In this document: one piece after another, positions 8,091 to 18,807 of the stretch | Layout: every line of letters begins with the position of its first letter | Position numbering within the stretch: the stretch's first letter is position 1 | From: Pseudomonadota bacterium | Lineage (GTDB): Bacteria > Pseudomonadota > Alphaproteobacteria > Caulobacterales > Caulobacteraceae | Direction of reading: 5' to 3' | NCBI GenBank assembly: GCA_018241335.1 | Contig: JAFEEA010000004.1 | Span: 1-48,540 of the forward strand | DNA length: 48,540 nucleotides | The notes under the pieces: generated by a model | The model's database searches: none | Seen by the model: the letters and a program-made list of their open reading frames with translations, nothing else | Told to the model about the DNA's origin: nothing | Translations under genes and position numbers: made by a program

Positions 8091-11000
8091 ATGAGCCCCT
8101 CGCGTCCCTTCATCGAGCGCCCGGTCGCCACCACCCTGCTGATGGCGGCGGTGCTGCTGTGCGGCATCGTGGCCTTCCGCTTCCTGTCCCTCTCGGCCCT
8201 GCCCGAGGTCGACTACCCCACCATCCAGGTCCAAACCTCCTATCCGGGGGCCAGTCCCGAGGTGATGGCGACCACCGTCACCGCCCCGCTGGAACGCCAG
8301 TTCGGCCAGATGTCGGACCTCAACCGGATGAGCTCGATCAGCTCCTCCGGCGCCTCGACCATCACCTTGCAGTTCAACCTCGACCTCGGCCTCGACGTCG
8401 CCGAGCAGGAGGTCCAGGCCGCAATCAACGCCTCGGGCAGCCTCCTGCCCACCGACCTGCCGGCCCCGCCGATCTACGCCAAGGTCAACCCGGCCGACGC
8501 GCCGATCATCACCCTGGCCCTGACCTCCGATACCGTGCCCCTGACCCAGGTCCAGAGCCTGGCCGACACCCAGCTGGCCCAGAAGATCTCGCAGCTCCCC
8601 GGGGTGGGGCTGGTGTCGATCAGCGGCGGCCAGCGCCCCGCCGTGCGCATCCAGGCCAACACCCGCCAGCTCGCCTCCAACGGCCTGACCCTGGCCGACG
8701 TGCGCACCGCCATCGGAGCGGCCAACGCCAACAGCGCCAAGGGATCCTTCGACGGCCCCACGCGCGCCTATTCGATCAACGCCAACGACCAACTGCTGAC
8801 CGCGGCCGACTACGCCAACCAGATCATCGCCTATCGCAACGGCGCGCCGCTTCGCCTGCGCGACGTGGCCAAGGTTGTCGAGGGCGCCGAGAACACCAAG
8901 CTGGGCGCGCTCTACAACACCACCCCGGCGATCGTGCTCAACGTCCAGCGCCAGCCCGGCGCCAACGTCATCACCACCGTCGACCAGATCAAGAAGGCCC
9001 TGCCCGACCTCACCGCCAGCCTGCCCGCGGGGATCAAGGTCAGCGTGGTGACCGACCGCACCACCGGCATCCGGGCCTCCGTCCACGACGTGGAGTTCGA
9101 ACTGCTTCTGGCGGTGCTGCTGGTGGTGCTGGTGATCTTCGTCTTCCTGCGCAGCCCCCAGGCCACCTTCATCGCCTCGATCGCCGTGCCCCTGTCGCTG
9201 GTCGGCACGTTCGCGGCCATGTACCTGCTGGATTTCTCGCTCAACAACCTGACCCTGATGGCGCTGACCATCGCCACCGGCTTCGTCGTCGACGACGCCA
9301 TCGTGATGATCGAGAACATCGCCCGCTACATCGAGGAGGGCGAACCGCCCCTTCAGGCGGCGCTCAAGGGCGCCGAACAGATCGGCTTCACGATCATCTC
9401 GCTGACCGTCTCCCTGATCGCGGTGCTGATCCCGCTGCTGTTCATGGGCGACGTGGTGGGCCGCCTCTTCCGCCAGTTCGCCATCACCTTGGCGGTGACC
9501 ATCGTCATCTCGGCCGTAGTCTCCCTGACCATCGTCCCCACCCTGTCTGCCCTCTGGCTCAAGACCCACAGCAAGGCCGAGGACAGCACCTTCGCCCGCC
9601 GCTCCAAGTCGGTCATCGACGGCGTTATCGATCGCTACGACCGCGCCCTCACCTGGGTCCTGGACCGCCAGAAGGAGACCCTCATCGTCGCGGCGGTGAC
9701 CCTGGCGCTCACCGTCCTGCTCTACATCCTGATCCCCAAGGGCCTCTTCCCGACCCAGGACACCGGCCTGGTGCAGGGCGTGGTCGAGACGCGCCAGACC
9801 GTCTCCTACGCCGCCATGGCCCGGACGCAGCAGCAGGTCGCCCAGCGCTTGCTGACCGATCCGGACGTCGCCAGCCTGACCGGCTTCATCGGCGTCGACG
9901 CCAACAACACCACGGTCAACAACAGCCGCTTCCTGATCAACCTCAAGCCGTTCGGCGACCGTTCCGGGTCCCAGGCCAAGACCCTGGATCGCCTGCGAAA
10001 ACTGGCGTCAGACGTTCCGGGTGTGACCCTCTACCTGCAGCCGGTCCAGGACCTGACGATCGACGCCACGGCCGCTCGCACCCAGTACCAGTTCTCGCTG
10101 GAAGGGGCCGACCAGAAGACCGTCGCAGAATGGGCGTCCAAGCTGGTCGACCGACTGGGCCAGGACAGGAAGCTGCGCAACGTCGCCGCCGACGTCCAGA
10201 ACCAGGGCCTGTCGGCCTTCGTGAAGATCGACCGCGACACCGCCGCGCGCCTGGCGATCACCCCATCCTCCGTCGACGACGCCCTCTATGACGCCTTCGG
10301 CCAGAGGATCATCTCGACCATCTTCACGGAGTCGACCCAGTACCGGGTGATCCTGGAGGCGGACCCGGCCACCATGACCACGCCCGAGGGCCTGCAGACC
10401 CTTTACCTGCGCGCCGGCAACGGCTCGCCGACCCCGCTCGGCTCCATGGCCACGATCGACAAGGTCACGGCGCCACTGCAGATCAACCACGTGGCCCAGT
10501 TCCCGGCCGCCAACCTGTCCTTCGACACCGCGCCGGGCGTGGCGCTGGGCGATGCGGTCAACGCCATCCGCAAGGCCGAAAAGGACATCGGCGTCCCGGC
10601 CACCATCACCACCACCTTCCTGGGCGCGGCCAACGCCTTCCAGGCCTCCCTGGCCAACGAACTGTGGCTGATCCTGGCGGCGATCGTCACCGTCTACATC
10701 GTGCTGGGCGTGCTTTACGAGAGCTACATCCACCCCATCACCATCCTCTCGACCCTGCCCTCGGCGGGGGTCGGCGCCCTGCTGGCCTTGATGCTGTTCG
10801 GCCAAGACCTGGGGGTGATCGGCATCATCGGGATCATCCTGCTGATCGGCATCGTCAAGAAGAACGCGATCATGATGATCGACTTCGCCCTCGACGCCGA
10901 ACGCAACGAGGGCAAGGCCCCGCGCGAGGCGATCCACCAGGCCGCCCTGCTGCGCTTCAGGCCGATCATCATGACCACCCTGGCGGCCCTGTTCGGGGCC

Positions 11001-11273
11001 CTGCCCCTGATGCTGGGCTGGGGCGTCGGGTCCGAGCTGCGCCATCCCCTGGGGATCAGCATCGTCGGCGGCCTGATCGTCAGCCAGGCCCTGACCCTCT
11101 TCACCACCCCGGTGATCTACCTGCAGTTCGATCGCCTGGCCCGACGCCTTGGCCGCAAGGGCCGTGACGACGAGGGCGAGCCGGGCGCCAGACCCGACCG
11201 GCCCGGCCCCGCCGCCGAGGAGGAGGCCGGCGGCCCGGGCGTCCCGCCCGCCCCGGCCCCGGCGGCGCCATGA
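8091..11273 (+). CDS. RND efflux pump subunit, MdtB-like
   Basis: The product has 1060 residues from an ATG preceded by GGAAGG. The two-fold repeated RND architecture is complete: TM1 at the N-terminus, a large periplasmic porter loop, TM2-7, a second periplasmic loop and TM8-12. The proton relay is intact, with Asp401-Asp402 in [12 protein letters not shown] (TM4) and Lys923/924 in [15 protein letters not shown] (TM10). It should export hydrophobic or amphipathic compounds by proton antiport. The C-terminus ends in a charged Pro-rich tail of about 40 residues. The stop overlaps the next start by 4 bp (ATGA), which implies coupled translation. With the next gene it probably forms a heterotrimer, as MdtB and MdtC do. 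Confidence 0.93.
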   Translation: MSPSRPFIERPVATTLLMAAVLLCGIVAFRFLSLSALPEVDYPTIQVQTSYPGASPEVMATTVTAPLERQFGQMSDLNRMSSISSSGASTITLQFNLDLGLDVAEQEVQAAINASGSLLPTDLPAPPIYAKVNPADAPIITLALTSDTVPLTQVQSLADTQLAQKISQLPGVGLVSISGGQRPAVRIQANTRQLASNGLTLADVRTAIGAANANSAKGSFDGPTRAYSINANDQLLTAADYANQIIAYRNGAPLRLRDVAKVVEGAENTKLGALYNTTPAIVLNVQRQPGANVITTVDQIKKALPDLTASLPAGIKVSVVTDRTTGIRASVHDVEFELLLAVLLVVLVIFVFLRSPQATFIASIAVPLSLVGTFAAMYLLDFSLNNLTLMALTIATGFVVDDAIVMIENIARYIEEGEPPLQAALKGAEQIGFTIISLTVSLIAVLIPLLFMGDVVGRLFRQFAITLAVTIVISAVVSLTIVPTLSALWLKTHSKAEDSTFARRSKSVIDGVIDRYDRALTWVLDRQKETLIVAAVTLALTVLLYILIPKGLFPTQDTGLVQGVVETRQTVSYAAMARTQQQVAQRLLTDPDVASLTGFIGVDANNTTVNNSRFLINLKPFGDRSGSQAKTLDRLRKLASDVPGVTLYLQPVQDLTIDATAARTQYQFSLEGADQKTVAEWASKLVDRLGQDRKLRNVAADVQNQGLSAFVKIDRDTAARLAITPSSVDDALYDAFGQRIISTIFTESTQYRVILEADPATMTTPEGLQTLYLRAGNGSPTPLGSMATIDKVTAPLQINHVAQFPAANLSFDTAPGVALGDAVNAIRKAEKDIGVPATITTTFLGAANAFQASLANELWLILAAIVTVYIVLGVLYESYIHPITILSTLPSAGVGALLALMLFGQDLGVIGIIGIILLIGIVKKNAIMMIDFALDAERNEGKAPREAIHQAALLRFRPIIMTTLAALFGALPLMLGWGVGSELRHPLGISIVGGLIVSQALTLFTTPVIYLQFDRLARRLGRKGRDDEGEPGARPDRPGPAAEEEAGGPGVPPAPAPAAP

Positions 11274-14200
11274 ACCTCTCGGCCCCCTTCATCCGCCGGC
11301 CGATCGGCACGATCCTGCTGACGGCGGGCATCGCCCTGGCGGGGATCGCGGCCTTCTTCCTGCTGCCCGTCTCGCCCCTGCCGCAGGTGGATTTCCCGGT
11401 CGTGTCGGTGTCGGCGTCCCTGCCGGGGGCCAGCCCGGAGACCATGTCCTCGTCGGTCGCCTCGCCCCTGGAGCGGCATCTCGGAATCATCGCCGACGTC
11501 AACGAGATGACCTCTCGCAGCAACGTCGGCCAGACCAACATCGTCCTGCAGTTCGGGCTGAACCGGAACATCGACGGCGCCGCCCGTGACGTCCAGGCGG
11601 CCATCAACGCCGCGCGCGTCGACTTGCCGGCGACCCTGCGCAGCAACCCGACCTACAACAAGCGCAACCCGGCCGACGCGCCGATCATGATCCTGGGCAT
11701 GACGTCCAAGACGCGCACGCCCGGCCAGATCTACGACGCGGCCGCCACCATCATCCAGCAGCAGTTGTCCCAGGTGAAAGGCGTCGGCGAGGTCGACATC
11801 GGCGGCGCCTCCCTGCCCGCCGTGCGGGTGGAGCTGAACCCTGTCGCCCTGGCCAAGTACGGTGTTGCGCTCGAGGACGTCCGCGCCGCCCTGGCCTCGG
11901 CCAACGCCAACCGGCCCAAGGGGGTGATCGAGAACGACCACCTTCGCTTCCAGCTCTACACCAACGACGCGGGAACCAAGGCCGCCGACTACGCCCCCCT
12001 GGTGGTGGCCTGGCGCGACGGGGCGCCGGTTCGGCTGAAAGACATCGCCAACGTCCAGGACTCGGTGGAGGACATCCACAACCTCGGCCTCATCAACGGC
12101 AAGCCCGCCGTGGTGGTGGTGATCAGCCGCCAGCCCAACGCCAACATCATCGATACGGTCGACCGGGTGAAGGCCAAGATCCCGGCTCTGGAAAGCGTCC
12201 TGCCGGCCGACATCGACATGCAGGTCGCGGTCGACCGGACCACCACCATCCGCGCCTCCCTGGCGGACGTGGAGCGCACGGTGCTGATCTCCCTGGTGCT
12301 GGTGGTCGGCGTGGTGGCCTTCTTCCTGCACAACGGACGCGCGGTCCTGATCCCCAGCGTGGCCGTGGCGGTCTCCCTGCTGGGCGCCATCGGGGTGATG
12401 TTCCTGCTGGGCTTCTCGCTCGACAACCTGTCCCTCATGGCCCTGACCATCGCCACCGGCTTCGTGGTCGACGACGCCATCGTGGTGCTGGAGAACATCA
12501 CCCGCCACGTCGAGGCTGGCATGGGCCGGCTGGAGGCCGCCCTCAAGGGCGCCCAGGAGGTGGGCTTCACGGTCCTTTCCATCAGCGTCTCGCTGGTGGC
12601 CGTGTTCCTGCCGATCATGCTGATGGGCGGCATCATCGGGCGGCTGTTCCGGGAGTTCGCCCTGACCCTGTCCACCGCGATCATCGTCTCCCTGGTGATC
12701 TCGCTGACCACCACGCCGATGATGTGCGCCTTCCTGATCCAGCCGCACCGGCCGGACCGCAAGCCCGGTTGGGTGGCGCGCACGTCTGAGCGGATGTTCT
12801 CGTCCATGCAGTCGGCCTACCAGCGCGCCCTCGGCTGGTCGTTGAACGCGGGGCCGATCATCCTGGCGGTCCTGGCCGCCACCATCGTGCTCAACGTCTA
12901 TCTCTTCACCATCGTCCCCAAGGGCTTCTTCCCGCAGCAGGACACCGGGGCCCTGATGGGCGGCCTGCAGACCGACCAGTCCAGTTCGTTCCAGATCAGC
13001 CAGCAGCGTCTCAAGCGCTTCGTCGGCATCATCCAGCGCGACCCGGCGGTGGAGACGGTGGTCGCCTTCGCCGGCCGCAACGCCGCCGGCGGGTTCCTGC
13101 AGGTGGTGCTCAAGCCCCGCTCCCAGCGTGACGCCACCGCCGACCAGGTGGTGGCTCGCCTGCGCCCCAGGCTGGCCCGGGTCACCGGCGCCAGCCTGTT
13201 CCTGAACCCCGTCCAGGACTTCCGAATGGGCGGACGGCAGGGAAACGCGACCTACCAGTACACCTTGAAGGCCGACAACTTGCCCGACCTGCGCAGCTGG
13301 GCCACCAGGCTGTCGGAGGCCATGAAGTCCGAACCGTCGCTGGAAGACGTCAACACCGACCAGGAAGACCATGGCCTGCAGGCCTTCGTCACCGTCGACC
13401 GCGACAAGGCGGGGCGCCTCGGCCTCTCCAATCGCGACATCGACAACACCCTCTACGACGCCTTTGGCCAGCGCCAGGTCTCAACCATCTTCCGCGATGA
13501 GAACCAGTACCATGTGGTCATGGAGGTGAACCCGGCCTTCAACCAGAACACCGAGGCGCTCAAGAACATCTACGTCTCAAACGGCAAGTCCTCGGCGAAC
13601 GCCGTGGTGACCTCGGCCAGCACCACCGCCGGGGTGGTCGGCTCCAGCGCCACCTCGGCCCAGCTGGGCGTCTCCGGGGCCCAGGCCGCGGCGGCCGGCC
13701 CGACGGCGCCGCCTTCGCGTGGGGCGTCCACCGGCGTCGCCGTCTCCTCGACCCGCGAGCTGATGATCCCCCTGTCGGAGATCGCGTCCTGGGCCGACAG
13801 CTCGACGCCGACCTCCGTGAACCACCAGGACGGCCAGCCGGCCACCACCATCTCGTTCAACCTCGCCCCAGGCAAATCGCTGAGCGACGCCAAGGCCGAG
13901 ATCGAGGACGCTCAGGCCCGCATCGGCTTGCCCGCCACCGTGCATGGCTCCTTCCAGGGCACGGCCAAGGTGTTCACCGACAGCCTGAAGAACGAGCCGA
14001 TCCTGATCCTCGCCGCCCTCCTGGCCATCTACCTGGTGCTGGGCATGCTCTATGAGAGCTACATCCACCCCCTGACGGTGCTCTCCACCCTGCCCTCGGC
14101 TGGCGTCGGCGCGGCCATCGCCCTGATCCTCTTCCACACCGAGTTCTCGATCATCGCGATGATCGGGGTGATCCTGCTGATCGGCATCGTGAAGAAGAAC

Positions 14201-14533
14201 GCCATCATGATGATCGACTTCGCCCTGGCGGCGGAGCGCGATCAGGGCCTTTCTCCCCGCGACGCCATCTACCAGGCGGCCCTGACCCGCTTCCGGCCGA
14301 TCATGATGACCACCTTCGCCGCCATCCTGGGCGCCCTTCCGTTGGCCATCGGCTGGGGCGAGGGCTCGGAGCTGCGCCGACCCCTGGGCATCGCGATCAT
14401 CGGCGGCCTGGTGGTCAGCCAGCTCCTCACCCTGCTAACCACCCCGGTGGTCTATCTCTATCTCGACAAGCTGCGCCGCCGCCGCAAACCGCGCGGCCAG
14501 GCCATCCAGCCGCAACCCGCACCAGCCGCCTGA
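11270..14533 (+). CDS. RND efflux pump subunit, MdtC-like
   Basis: The product has 1087 residues and the same RND layout as its upstream partner. The TM4 pair Asp401-Asp402 ([12 protein letters not shown]) and the TM10 motif [20 protein letters not shown] are intact. Relative to the partner it has an inserted low-complexity Ala/Ser/Gly/Thr segment at about residues 773-826 in the second periplasmic region. The insert lies between NIYVSNGK and [15 protein letters not shown], near the funnel/docking region. Pairs of non-identical RND pumps sharing one adaptor are the MdtABC arrangement. The exported substrate is unknown. Confidence 0.92.
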   Translation: MNLSAPFIRRPIGTILLTAGIALAGIAAFFLLPVSPLPQVDFPVVSVSASLPGASPETMSSSVASPLERHLGIIADVNEMTSRSNVGQTNIVLQFGLNRNIDGAARDVQAAINAARVDLPATLRSNPTYNKRNPADAPIMILGMTSKTRTPGQIYDAAATIIQQQLSQVKGVGEVDIGGASLPAVRVELNPVALAKYGVALEDVRAALASANANRPKGVIENDHLRFQLYTNDAGTKAADYAPLVVAWRDGAPVRLKDIANVQDSVEDIHNLGLINGKPAVVVVISRQPNANIIDTVDRVKAKIPALESVLPADIDMQVAVDRTTTIRASLADVERTVLISLVLVVGVVAFFLHNGRAVLIPSVAVAVSLLGAIGVMFLLGFSLDNLSLMALTIATGFVVDDAIVVLENITRHVEAGMGRLEAALKGAQEVGFTVLSISVSLVAVFLPIMLMGGIIGRLFREFALTLSTAIIVSLVISLTTTPMMCAFLIQPHRPDRKPGWVARTSERMFSSMQSAYQRALGWSLNAGPIILAVLAATIVLNVYLFTIVPKGFFPQQDTGALMGGLQTDQSSSFQISQQRLKRFVGIIQRDPAVETVVAFAGRNAAGGFLQVVLKPRSQRDATADQVVARLRPRLARVTGASLFLNPVQDFRMGGRQGNATYQYTLKADNLPDLRSWATRLSEAMKSEPSLEDVNTDQEDHGLQAFVTVDRDKAGRLGLSNRDIDNTLYDAFGQRQVSTIFRDENQYHVVMEVNPAFNQNTEALKNIYVSNGKSSANAVVTSASTTAGVVGSSATSAQLGVSGAQAAAAGPTAPPSRGASTGVAVSSTRELMIPLSEIASWADSSTPTSVNHQDGQPATTISFNLAPGKSLSDAKAEIEDAQARIGLPATVHGSFQGTAKVFTDSLKNEPILILAALLAIYLVLGMLYESYIHPLTVLSTLPSAGVGAAIALILFHTEFSIIAMIGVILLIGIVKKNAIMMIDFALAAERDQGLSPRDAIYQAALTRFRPIMMTTFAAILGALPLAIGWGEGSELRRPLGIAIIGGLVVSQLLTLLTTPVVYLYLDKLRRRRKPRGQAIQPQPAPAA

Positions 14534-14535
14534 CC

Positions 14536-15984
14536 ATGCCCCCAATGCCTCACAAGACCCTCGTCCGCCGCGTTTTGCGCCTTTCCCCGCTGCTGCTGGG
14601 CTGCGCGCTCGGCGCCTGCATGGTCGGCCCGAACTACCAGCGCCCGACCGCGCCGATCACCCCGACCTACAAGGAGGCCGAGGGCTGGGCGCCGGCCAAC
14701 CCCTCCGACGCCGCCGACCGCCGCGACTGGTGGACCGTCTTCGACGATGCGACGCTCAACGACCTGGAGCAGCGCGTCGAGGTCTCCAACCAGAACCTCA
14801 AGGCGGCGGAGGCCGCCTACCGCCAGGCCGAGGGCCTGGTCAGCCAGCAGCGCGCGGCCCTGTTCCCCACCATCGGCCTCACCGGTTCGGCCGACCGTTC
14901 CGGCGGCGGCGGCAGCGCCATCGGATCGGGGGGCTCGCAAGGCCGCTCCGGCAACTCCTTCCGCGTCGGCGCCACCGGCTCCTGGGAACCCGACGTCTGG
15001 GGCCGCATCCGCCGCACCCTCGAGAACGCCAAGGCCGGCGCCCAGGCCAGCGCCGCCGACCTGGCCAACGCCCGCCTCTCGGCCCAGACGAGCCTCGCCC
15101 TCGACTACATCCAGCTTCGCCAGCTCGATGAGCAGAAGCGCCTGCTGGACGCCACCGTCGACGCCTATGCGCGATCCCTGACGGTGACCCAGAACAAGTA
15201 CGCCGCTGGCGTTGTGGCGCGCAGCGACGTGCTTTCGGCCCAGACCCAGCTCAGCAACGCCCAGGCCAGCAACACCGACCTCATCCAGCAGCGCGCCAAG
15301 CTGGAGCACGCCATCGCCATCCTCACCGGCCGCGCCCCGGCCGAGGTGACCATCGCCCCGGCCGCCTGGACGCTGAAGGTCCCGGGCATTCCGGCGGGCG
15401 TGCCTTCGACCCTGCTGGAGCGCCGCCCCGACATCGCCGCCGCCGAGCGCCGCGCCGCCGCCGCCAACGCCGAGATCGGCGTCGCCACCGCCGCCTATTT
15501 CCCGTCCCTGACCCTCACCGGCCAGGGCGGCTATGCCTCGAGCGAGCTCGGCCAGCTGTTCAGCGCCTCGTCCAGCTTCTGGTCCATCGGCGCCTCGGTG
15601 GCGGAGACGGTGTTCGACGCGGGAGCCCGCAAGGCTCAGGTGCGCCAGGCCCGCGCCGCCTACGACCAGGCGGTGGCCAACTATCGCCAGGCCGTGCTGA
15701 CCGGCCTCGGCCAGGTGGAGGACAACCTCGCGGCCCAGCGTGTCCTGGCCGCCGAGCAGGTCCAGCGCGACGCCGCCCTGGCCGCCGCCACCCAGAACGA
15801 ACGCATCGTCGCCAACCAGTACAACGCCGGTCAGGTCGACTATACCGCCGTGGTGGTCGCCCAGACGGCCGCGCTCAACGCCCAGCAGACCGCCCTTCAG
15901 AACCAGGCCAACCAGCTCGCCGCGGCGGTCGACCTGATCAGTGCCCTCGGCGGCGGCTGGACGACGGCGCAAGGGGCGAAGTAG
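14536..15984 (+). CDS. NodT-family outer-membrane efflux lipoprotein (TolC-like channel)
   Basis: The product has 482 residues. A lipoprotein signal ends in LGCALGACMVGPNYQRP, where GAC is the lipobox and Cys is lipidated. MVGPNYQRP is the classic start of mature NodT/OprM-type channels. Two OEP repeats follow, rich in Ala/Gln/Glu helices (for example NQNLKAAEAAYRQAEG and RQARAAYDQAVANYRQAVL). It should form the trimeric outer-membrane duct for the adaptor and pumps just upstream (2-bp gap). The start has an in-frame alternative Met three codons on, with no strong Shine-Dalgarno for either. Confidence 0.93.
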   Translation: MPPMPHKTLVRRVLRLSPLLLGCALGACMVGPNYQRPTAPITPTYKEAEGWAPANPSDAADRRDWWTVFDDATLNDLEQRVEVSNQNLKAAEAAYRQAEGLVSQQRAALFPTIGLTGSADRSGGGGSAIGSGGSQGRSGNSFRVGATGSWEPDVWGRIRRTLENAKAGAQASAADLANARLSAQTSLALDYIQLRQLDEQKRLLDATVDAYARSLTVTQNKYAAGVVARSDVLSAQTQLSNAQASNTDLIQQRAKLEHAIAILTGRAPAEVTIAPAAWTLKVPGIPAGVPSTLLERRPDIAAAERRAAAANAEIGVATAAYFPSLTLTGQGGYASSELGQLFSASSSFWSIGASVAETVFDAGARKAQVRQARAAYDQAVANYRQAVLTGLGQVEDNLAAQRVLAAEQVQRDAALAAATQNERIVANQYNAGQVDYTAVVVAQTAALNAQQTALQNQANQLAAAVDLISALGGGWTTAQGAK

Positions 15985-16016
15985 CCGGCTGGCCGGCAAG
16001 GAAGCGGGGGATCGAG

Positions 16017-17258
16017 ATGAAGGCGCTGTTCGCACTCCTGGCCGGCCTGGCCATCGCCGGCGCCGCGCGCGCCGCCGAACCGGCCGCCGCCTGGGTCGAG
16101 GTCACTGGCCGCGGCGCCGAGGTCCGGGCCGTCACGTCGGCCGGCGCCTGCCCGCACCTGACTGTCGACGGCCGCCGCCGCGGGATGAGCGAGCGCGCCG
16201 GCCCGACCGAAGCCTTCCCCAACCGCATCTGCACAGCCGCCCTGCCCCGCCGCGCCCGGGCGGTCCGCCTGGCCGGCCACGCCCTGCCCCTGCCCAAGAC
16301 GCGGTCGAACCGTATCGTCGTCCTGGGCGACTCCGGCTGCCGTCTGAAGGGCCCCCTGGTCCAGGACTGCAACGACCCGGTCGCCGGTTGGCCTTTCGCC
16401 AGGGTCGCCACCCTGGCCGCCCGGCAGAAGCCAGATCTCGTCGTCCATGTGGGCGACTACTACTACCGCGAGACCCCCTGTCCGGCCGGCGAGGCCAAGT
16501 GCGCCGGCAGCCCTTACGGCGACAAGTGGGACACCTGGAAGGCCGAGGTCTTCGCCCCCGCCGCCCCCTTGCTGGCCGCCGCCCCGTGGGTGTTCGCCCG
16601 GGGCAACCACGAGGACTGCCATCGCGGCGGGGCCGGCTGGTTCCGTCTGCTCGACGCCTCGCCGGAAGTCCGCGCCTGTCCGGCGCAGAGTGACACCTTC
16701 GCCGTCGAGATCGGCGGGACGCGCCTGCTGGTCGTCGACAGCGCCGACCCGGACGACTTCCGGGTCATCCCGGACCAGGAGGCCGCCTTCGCCGCCCGCC
16801 TCGACGCCATGGACGCCCTGCGCAAGGGCGAGCCCGCCTGGCTGGTCACCCACCGCCCGGTCTGGACCCTGATGCGCAAGGACCAGACCCTGCTCGACGG
16901 CCTCGGCAACGTGAACCTGCGCGCGGCGGTCAAGGGCCGGGACCTGAAGGGCGTCGACCTGGTCCTGGTCGGCCACGTGCACAACTTCACCAGCCTGGAC
17001 TTCGGCGACGCCCGCCCGCCTGAGCTGATCGTCGGCACCGGCGGCGATATCCAGGACCCCAACGACCTGCCGCCCCCCGCCGTCGGCCCGGTGAGCATCG
17101 ACGGCGCTGAGGCCCAGGCCTTCACCATGGGCCGCTTCGGCTACTTCGTGTTCGACCGCCGCGGCGCGGACTGGATCGGCGCCTTCCACGACCTCACCGA
17201 CGCCGTTATCGCCCGTTGCCGCCTCCACGCCGCCCGCCTGACCTGCGCCAAGGCCTAG
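16017..17258 (+). CDS. exported calcineurin-like metallophosphoesterase
   Basis: The product has 413 residues, with a signal peptide ending near ARA-AEP (about residue 20). Metal-ligand motifs appear in the family order: Asp105 in VVLGDSG, Asp147 in HVGDYYY, Asn197-His198 in RGNHED, His279 in VTHRP and His320/His322 in VGHVHN. It therefore has a complete two-metal phosphoesterase site and is predicted to act in the periplasm on a phosphomonoester or diester. Six or so cysteines in the exported domain could form disulfides. It follows the efflux operon after 32 bp and has GGGGGATCGAG before its ATG, so it could be read through from that operon. A functional link to efflux is not evident. Confidence 0.85.
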   Translation: MKALFALLAGLAIAGAARAAEPAAAWVEVTGRGAEVRAVTSAGACPHLTVDGRRRGMSERAGPTEAFPNRICTAALPRRARAVRLAGHALPLPKTRSNRIVVLGDSGCRLKGPLVQDCNDPVAGWPFARVATLAARQKPDLVVHVGDYYYRETPCPAGEAKCAGSPYGDKWDTWKAEVFAPAAPLLAAAPWVFARGNHEDCHRGGAGWFRLLDASPEVRACPAQSDTFAVEIGGTRLLVVDSADPDDFRVIPDQEAAFAARLDAMDALRKGEPAWLVTHRPVWTLMRKDQTLLDGLGNVNLRAAVKGRDLKGVDLVLVGHVHNFTSLDFGDARPPELIVGTGGDIQDPNDLPPPAVGPVSIDGAEAQAFTMGRFGYFVFDRRGADWIGAFHDLTDAVIARCRLHAARLTCAKA

Positions 17259-17266
17259 CGGAGTGG

Positions 17267-17418
17267 CCTGAACCCCTCACCCTCCCATGGCTACGCCATG
17301 GGCCCCTCCCTCTCCCTTTAGGAGAGGTGTTTCACAGCGGCGTCAACGCGAGACTCCCTTCTCCCAGGGGGAGAAGGAGGGGCCCGCGCCGAAGGCGTGG
17401 GAGGATGAGGGGCTCAGG
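17267..17418. repeat. pair of nested inverted-repeat (REP-like) elements
   Basis: Two 50-bp arms, 17267-17316 and 17369-17418, are inverted copies of each other with 41 of 50 positions matching. Each arm holds its own 8-bp hairpin: CCCATGGC/GCCATGGG with loop TAC (17284-17302), and CCCGCGCC/GGCGTGGG with loop GAA (17383-17401). Most mismatches between the arms fall inside these stems and are compensated, so the hairpins are kept while the bases change. This resembles the dispersed palindromic repeats of alphaproteobacterial genomes. It fills most of the 288-bp gap between the phosphoesterase and the next thiolase. Confidence 0.75.
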
Positions 17419-17546
17419 CCTTGCCGGAGGCTGTTGACCCGGCCTCCTGCAACTTTTGTCTGGACTGACCCGACGGCGGGTAGCCAAGTGTCGGGCGAAT
17501 TTTGCCGGGGCCGTCGCGGCCTGGCGCCCAAGGAAGGACACGACCC

Positions 17547-18788
17547 ATGCCTGAAGCCCTGATCATCGACGCCTGCCGCACGCCCCGCGGCATCGGCAAG
17601 GTCGGCAAGGGAGCCCTGGCGGACATCCACCCGCAGCAGCTGGCCGCCACCGTGCTCAAGGCCATGGCCGAGCGCAACAACCTCAACACCGCTCAGGTCG
17701 ACGACATCATCTGGGGCACCAGCTCCCAGCGCGGCAAGCAGGGTGGCGACCTCGGCCGCATGGCGGCCCTCGACGCCGGCTACGACATCAAGGCCAGCGG
17801 CGTGACCCTGGACCGCTTCTGCGGCTCGGGCATCACCTCGGTGAACCTGGCCGCGGCCATGATCATGTCGGGCATGGAAGACCTGGTGATCGCCGGCGGC
17901 ACGGAAATGATGTCCTATACGGCCTCCAGCGCCGACCGCTCGGGCGGCCCGATGCTGATGGACGGCGGCAACATGCGCCTGCGCGCGCGCCATCCCCAGT
18001 CGCACCAAGGCGTCTGCGCCGACGCCATCGCCACCCTGGAAGGCATCACCCGCCAGGCGGTCGACGAGCTGGCCCTGGTCAGCCAGCAGCGCGCCGACGC
18101 CGCCATCAAGGGCGGGCATTTCAACAAGAGCCTGGTGCCGGTCTACAAGGAAGACGGATCGCTGGCCCTCGACCACGAGGAGTTCCCGCGCCCCCAGACG
18201 ACGCTTGAAGGTCTCAACAGCCTCAAGGCCTCGTTCGAAGCCATGGCCGAGGTGCCGATCGACGAGAAGGGCACCACCCTCGGCGGCCTGATCCGTCAGG
18301 TCTATCCGGACCTCAAGATCCAGCACATCCACCACGCCGGCAACTCGTCGGGCGTGGTCGACGGCGCCGCCGCCGTGCTGCTGGCCTCGCCGGCCTACGC
18401 CGCCAAGAACGGCCTCAAGGCCCGCGGCCGCGTGGTCGCCATGGCCAACATGGGCGACAGCCCGACCCTGATGCTGAACGCCCCGGTTCCGGCCGCCCGC
18501 AAGGTGCTGGAGAAGGCCGGCCTGACCCTCGACGACATCGACCTGTTCGAGATCAACGAGGCCTTCTCGGTCGTCGCCGAGAAGTTCATCCGCGACCTCA
18601 AGCTCGACCGCGACAAGGTCAATGTGAACGGCGGCGCCATGGCGCTGGGCCACCCGATCGGCGCCACCGGCTCGATCCTGATCGGCACCATCCTGGACGA
18701 ACTGGAACGCCGCGACCTCAAGCGCGGCCTGGTCACCATGTGCGCCGCCGGCGGCATGGCCCCGGCCATCATCGTCGAGCGCGTCTGA
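17547..18788 (+). CDS. acetyl-CoA C-acyltransferase (thiolase)
   Basis: The product has 413 residues from the ATG at 17547, chosen because AAGGAAGG lies 10 nt before it. The catalytic set is complete: Cys92 in DRFCGSGITS, EINEAFS, His369 in MALGHPIGATG and Cys399 in TMCAAGGMAP. The canonical FCGSG and CAAGG motifs place it with biosynthetic/degradative acetyl-CoA acetyltransferases. It would condense acetyl-CoA or cleave 3-ketoacyl-CoA in the cytoplasm. A 19-bp gap separates it from the SMP-30-like gene, suggesting one transcript. The physiological acyl chain is not determined. Confidence 0.93.
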   Translation: MPEALIIDACRTPRGIGKVGKGALADIHPQQLAATVLKAMAERNNLNTAQVDDIIWGTSSQRGKQGGDLGRMAALDAGYDIKASGVTLDRFCGSGITSVNLAAAMIMSGMEDLVIAGGTEMMSYTASSADRSGGPMLMDGGNMRLRARHPQSHQGVCADAIATLEGITRQAVDELALVSQQRADAAIKGGHFNKSLVPVYKEDGSLALDHEEFPRPQTTLEGLNSLKASFEAMAEVPIDEKGTTLGGLIRQVYPDLKIQHIHHAGNSSGVVDGAAAVLLASPAYAAKNGLKARGRVVAMANMGDSPTLMLNAPVPAARKVLEKAGLTLDDIDLFEINEAFSVVAEKFIRDLKLDRDKVNVNGGAMALGHPIGATGSILIGTILDELERRDLKRGLVTMCAAGGMAPAIIVERV

Positions 18789-18807
18789 TCCCTGCGATGG
18801 CGCGCGC

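Noticed and set aside
11117..13372. A 751-codon minus-strand frame opposite the RND pump genes.
   Set aside because: It is a repetitive Gly/Asp/His/Val shadow caused by GC-rich codon use. The plus-strand RND motifs are unambiguous.
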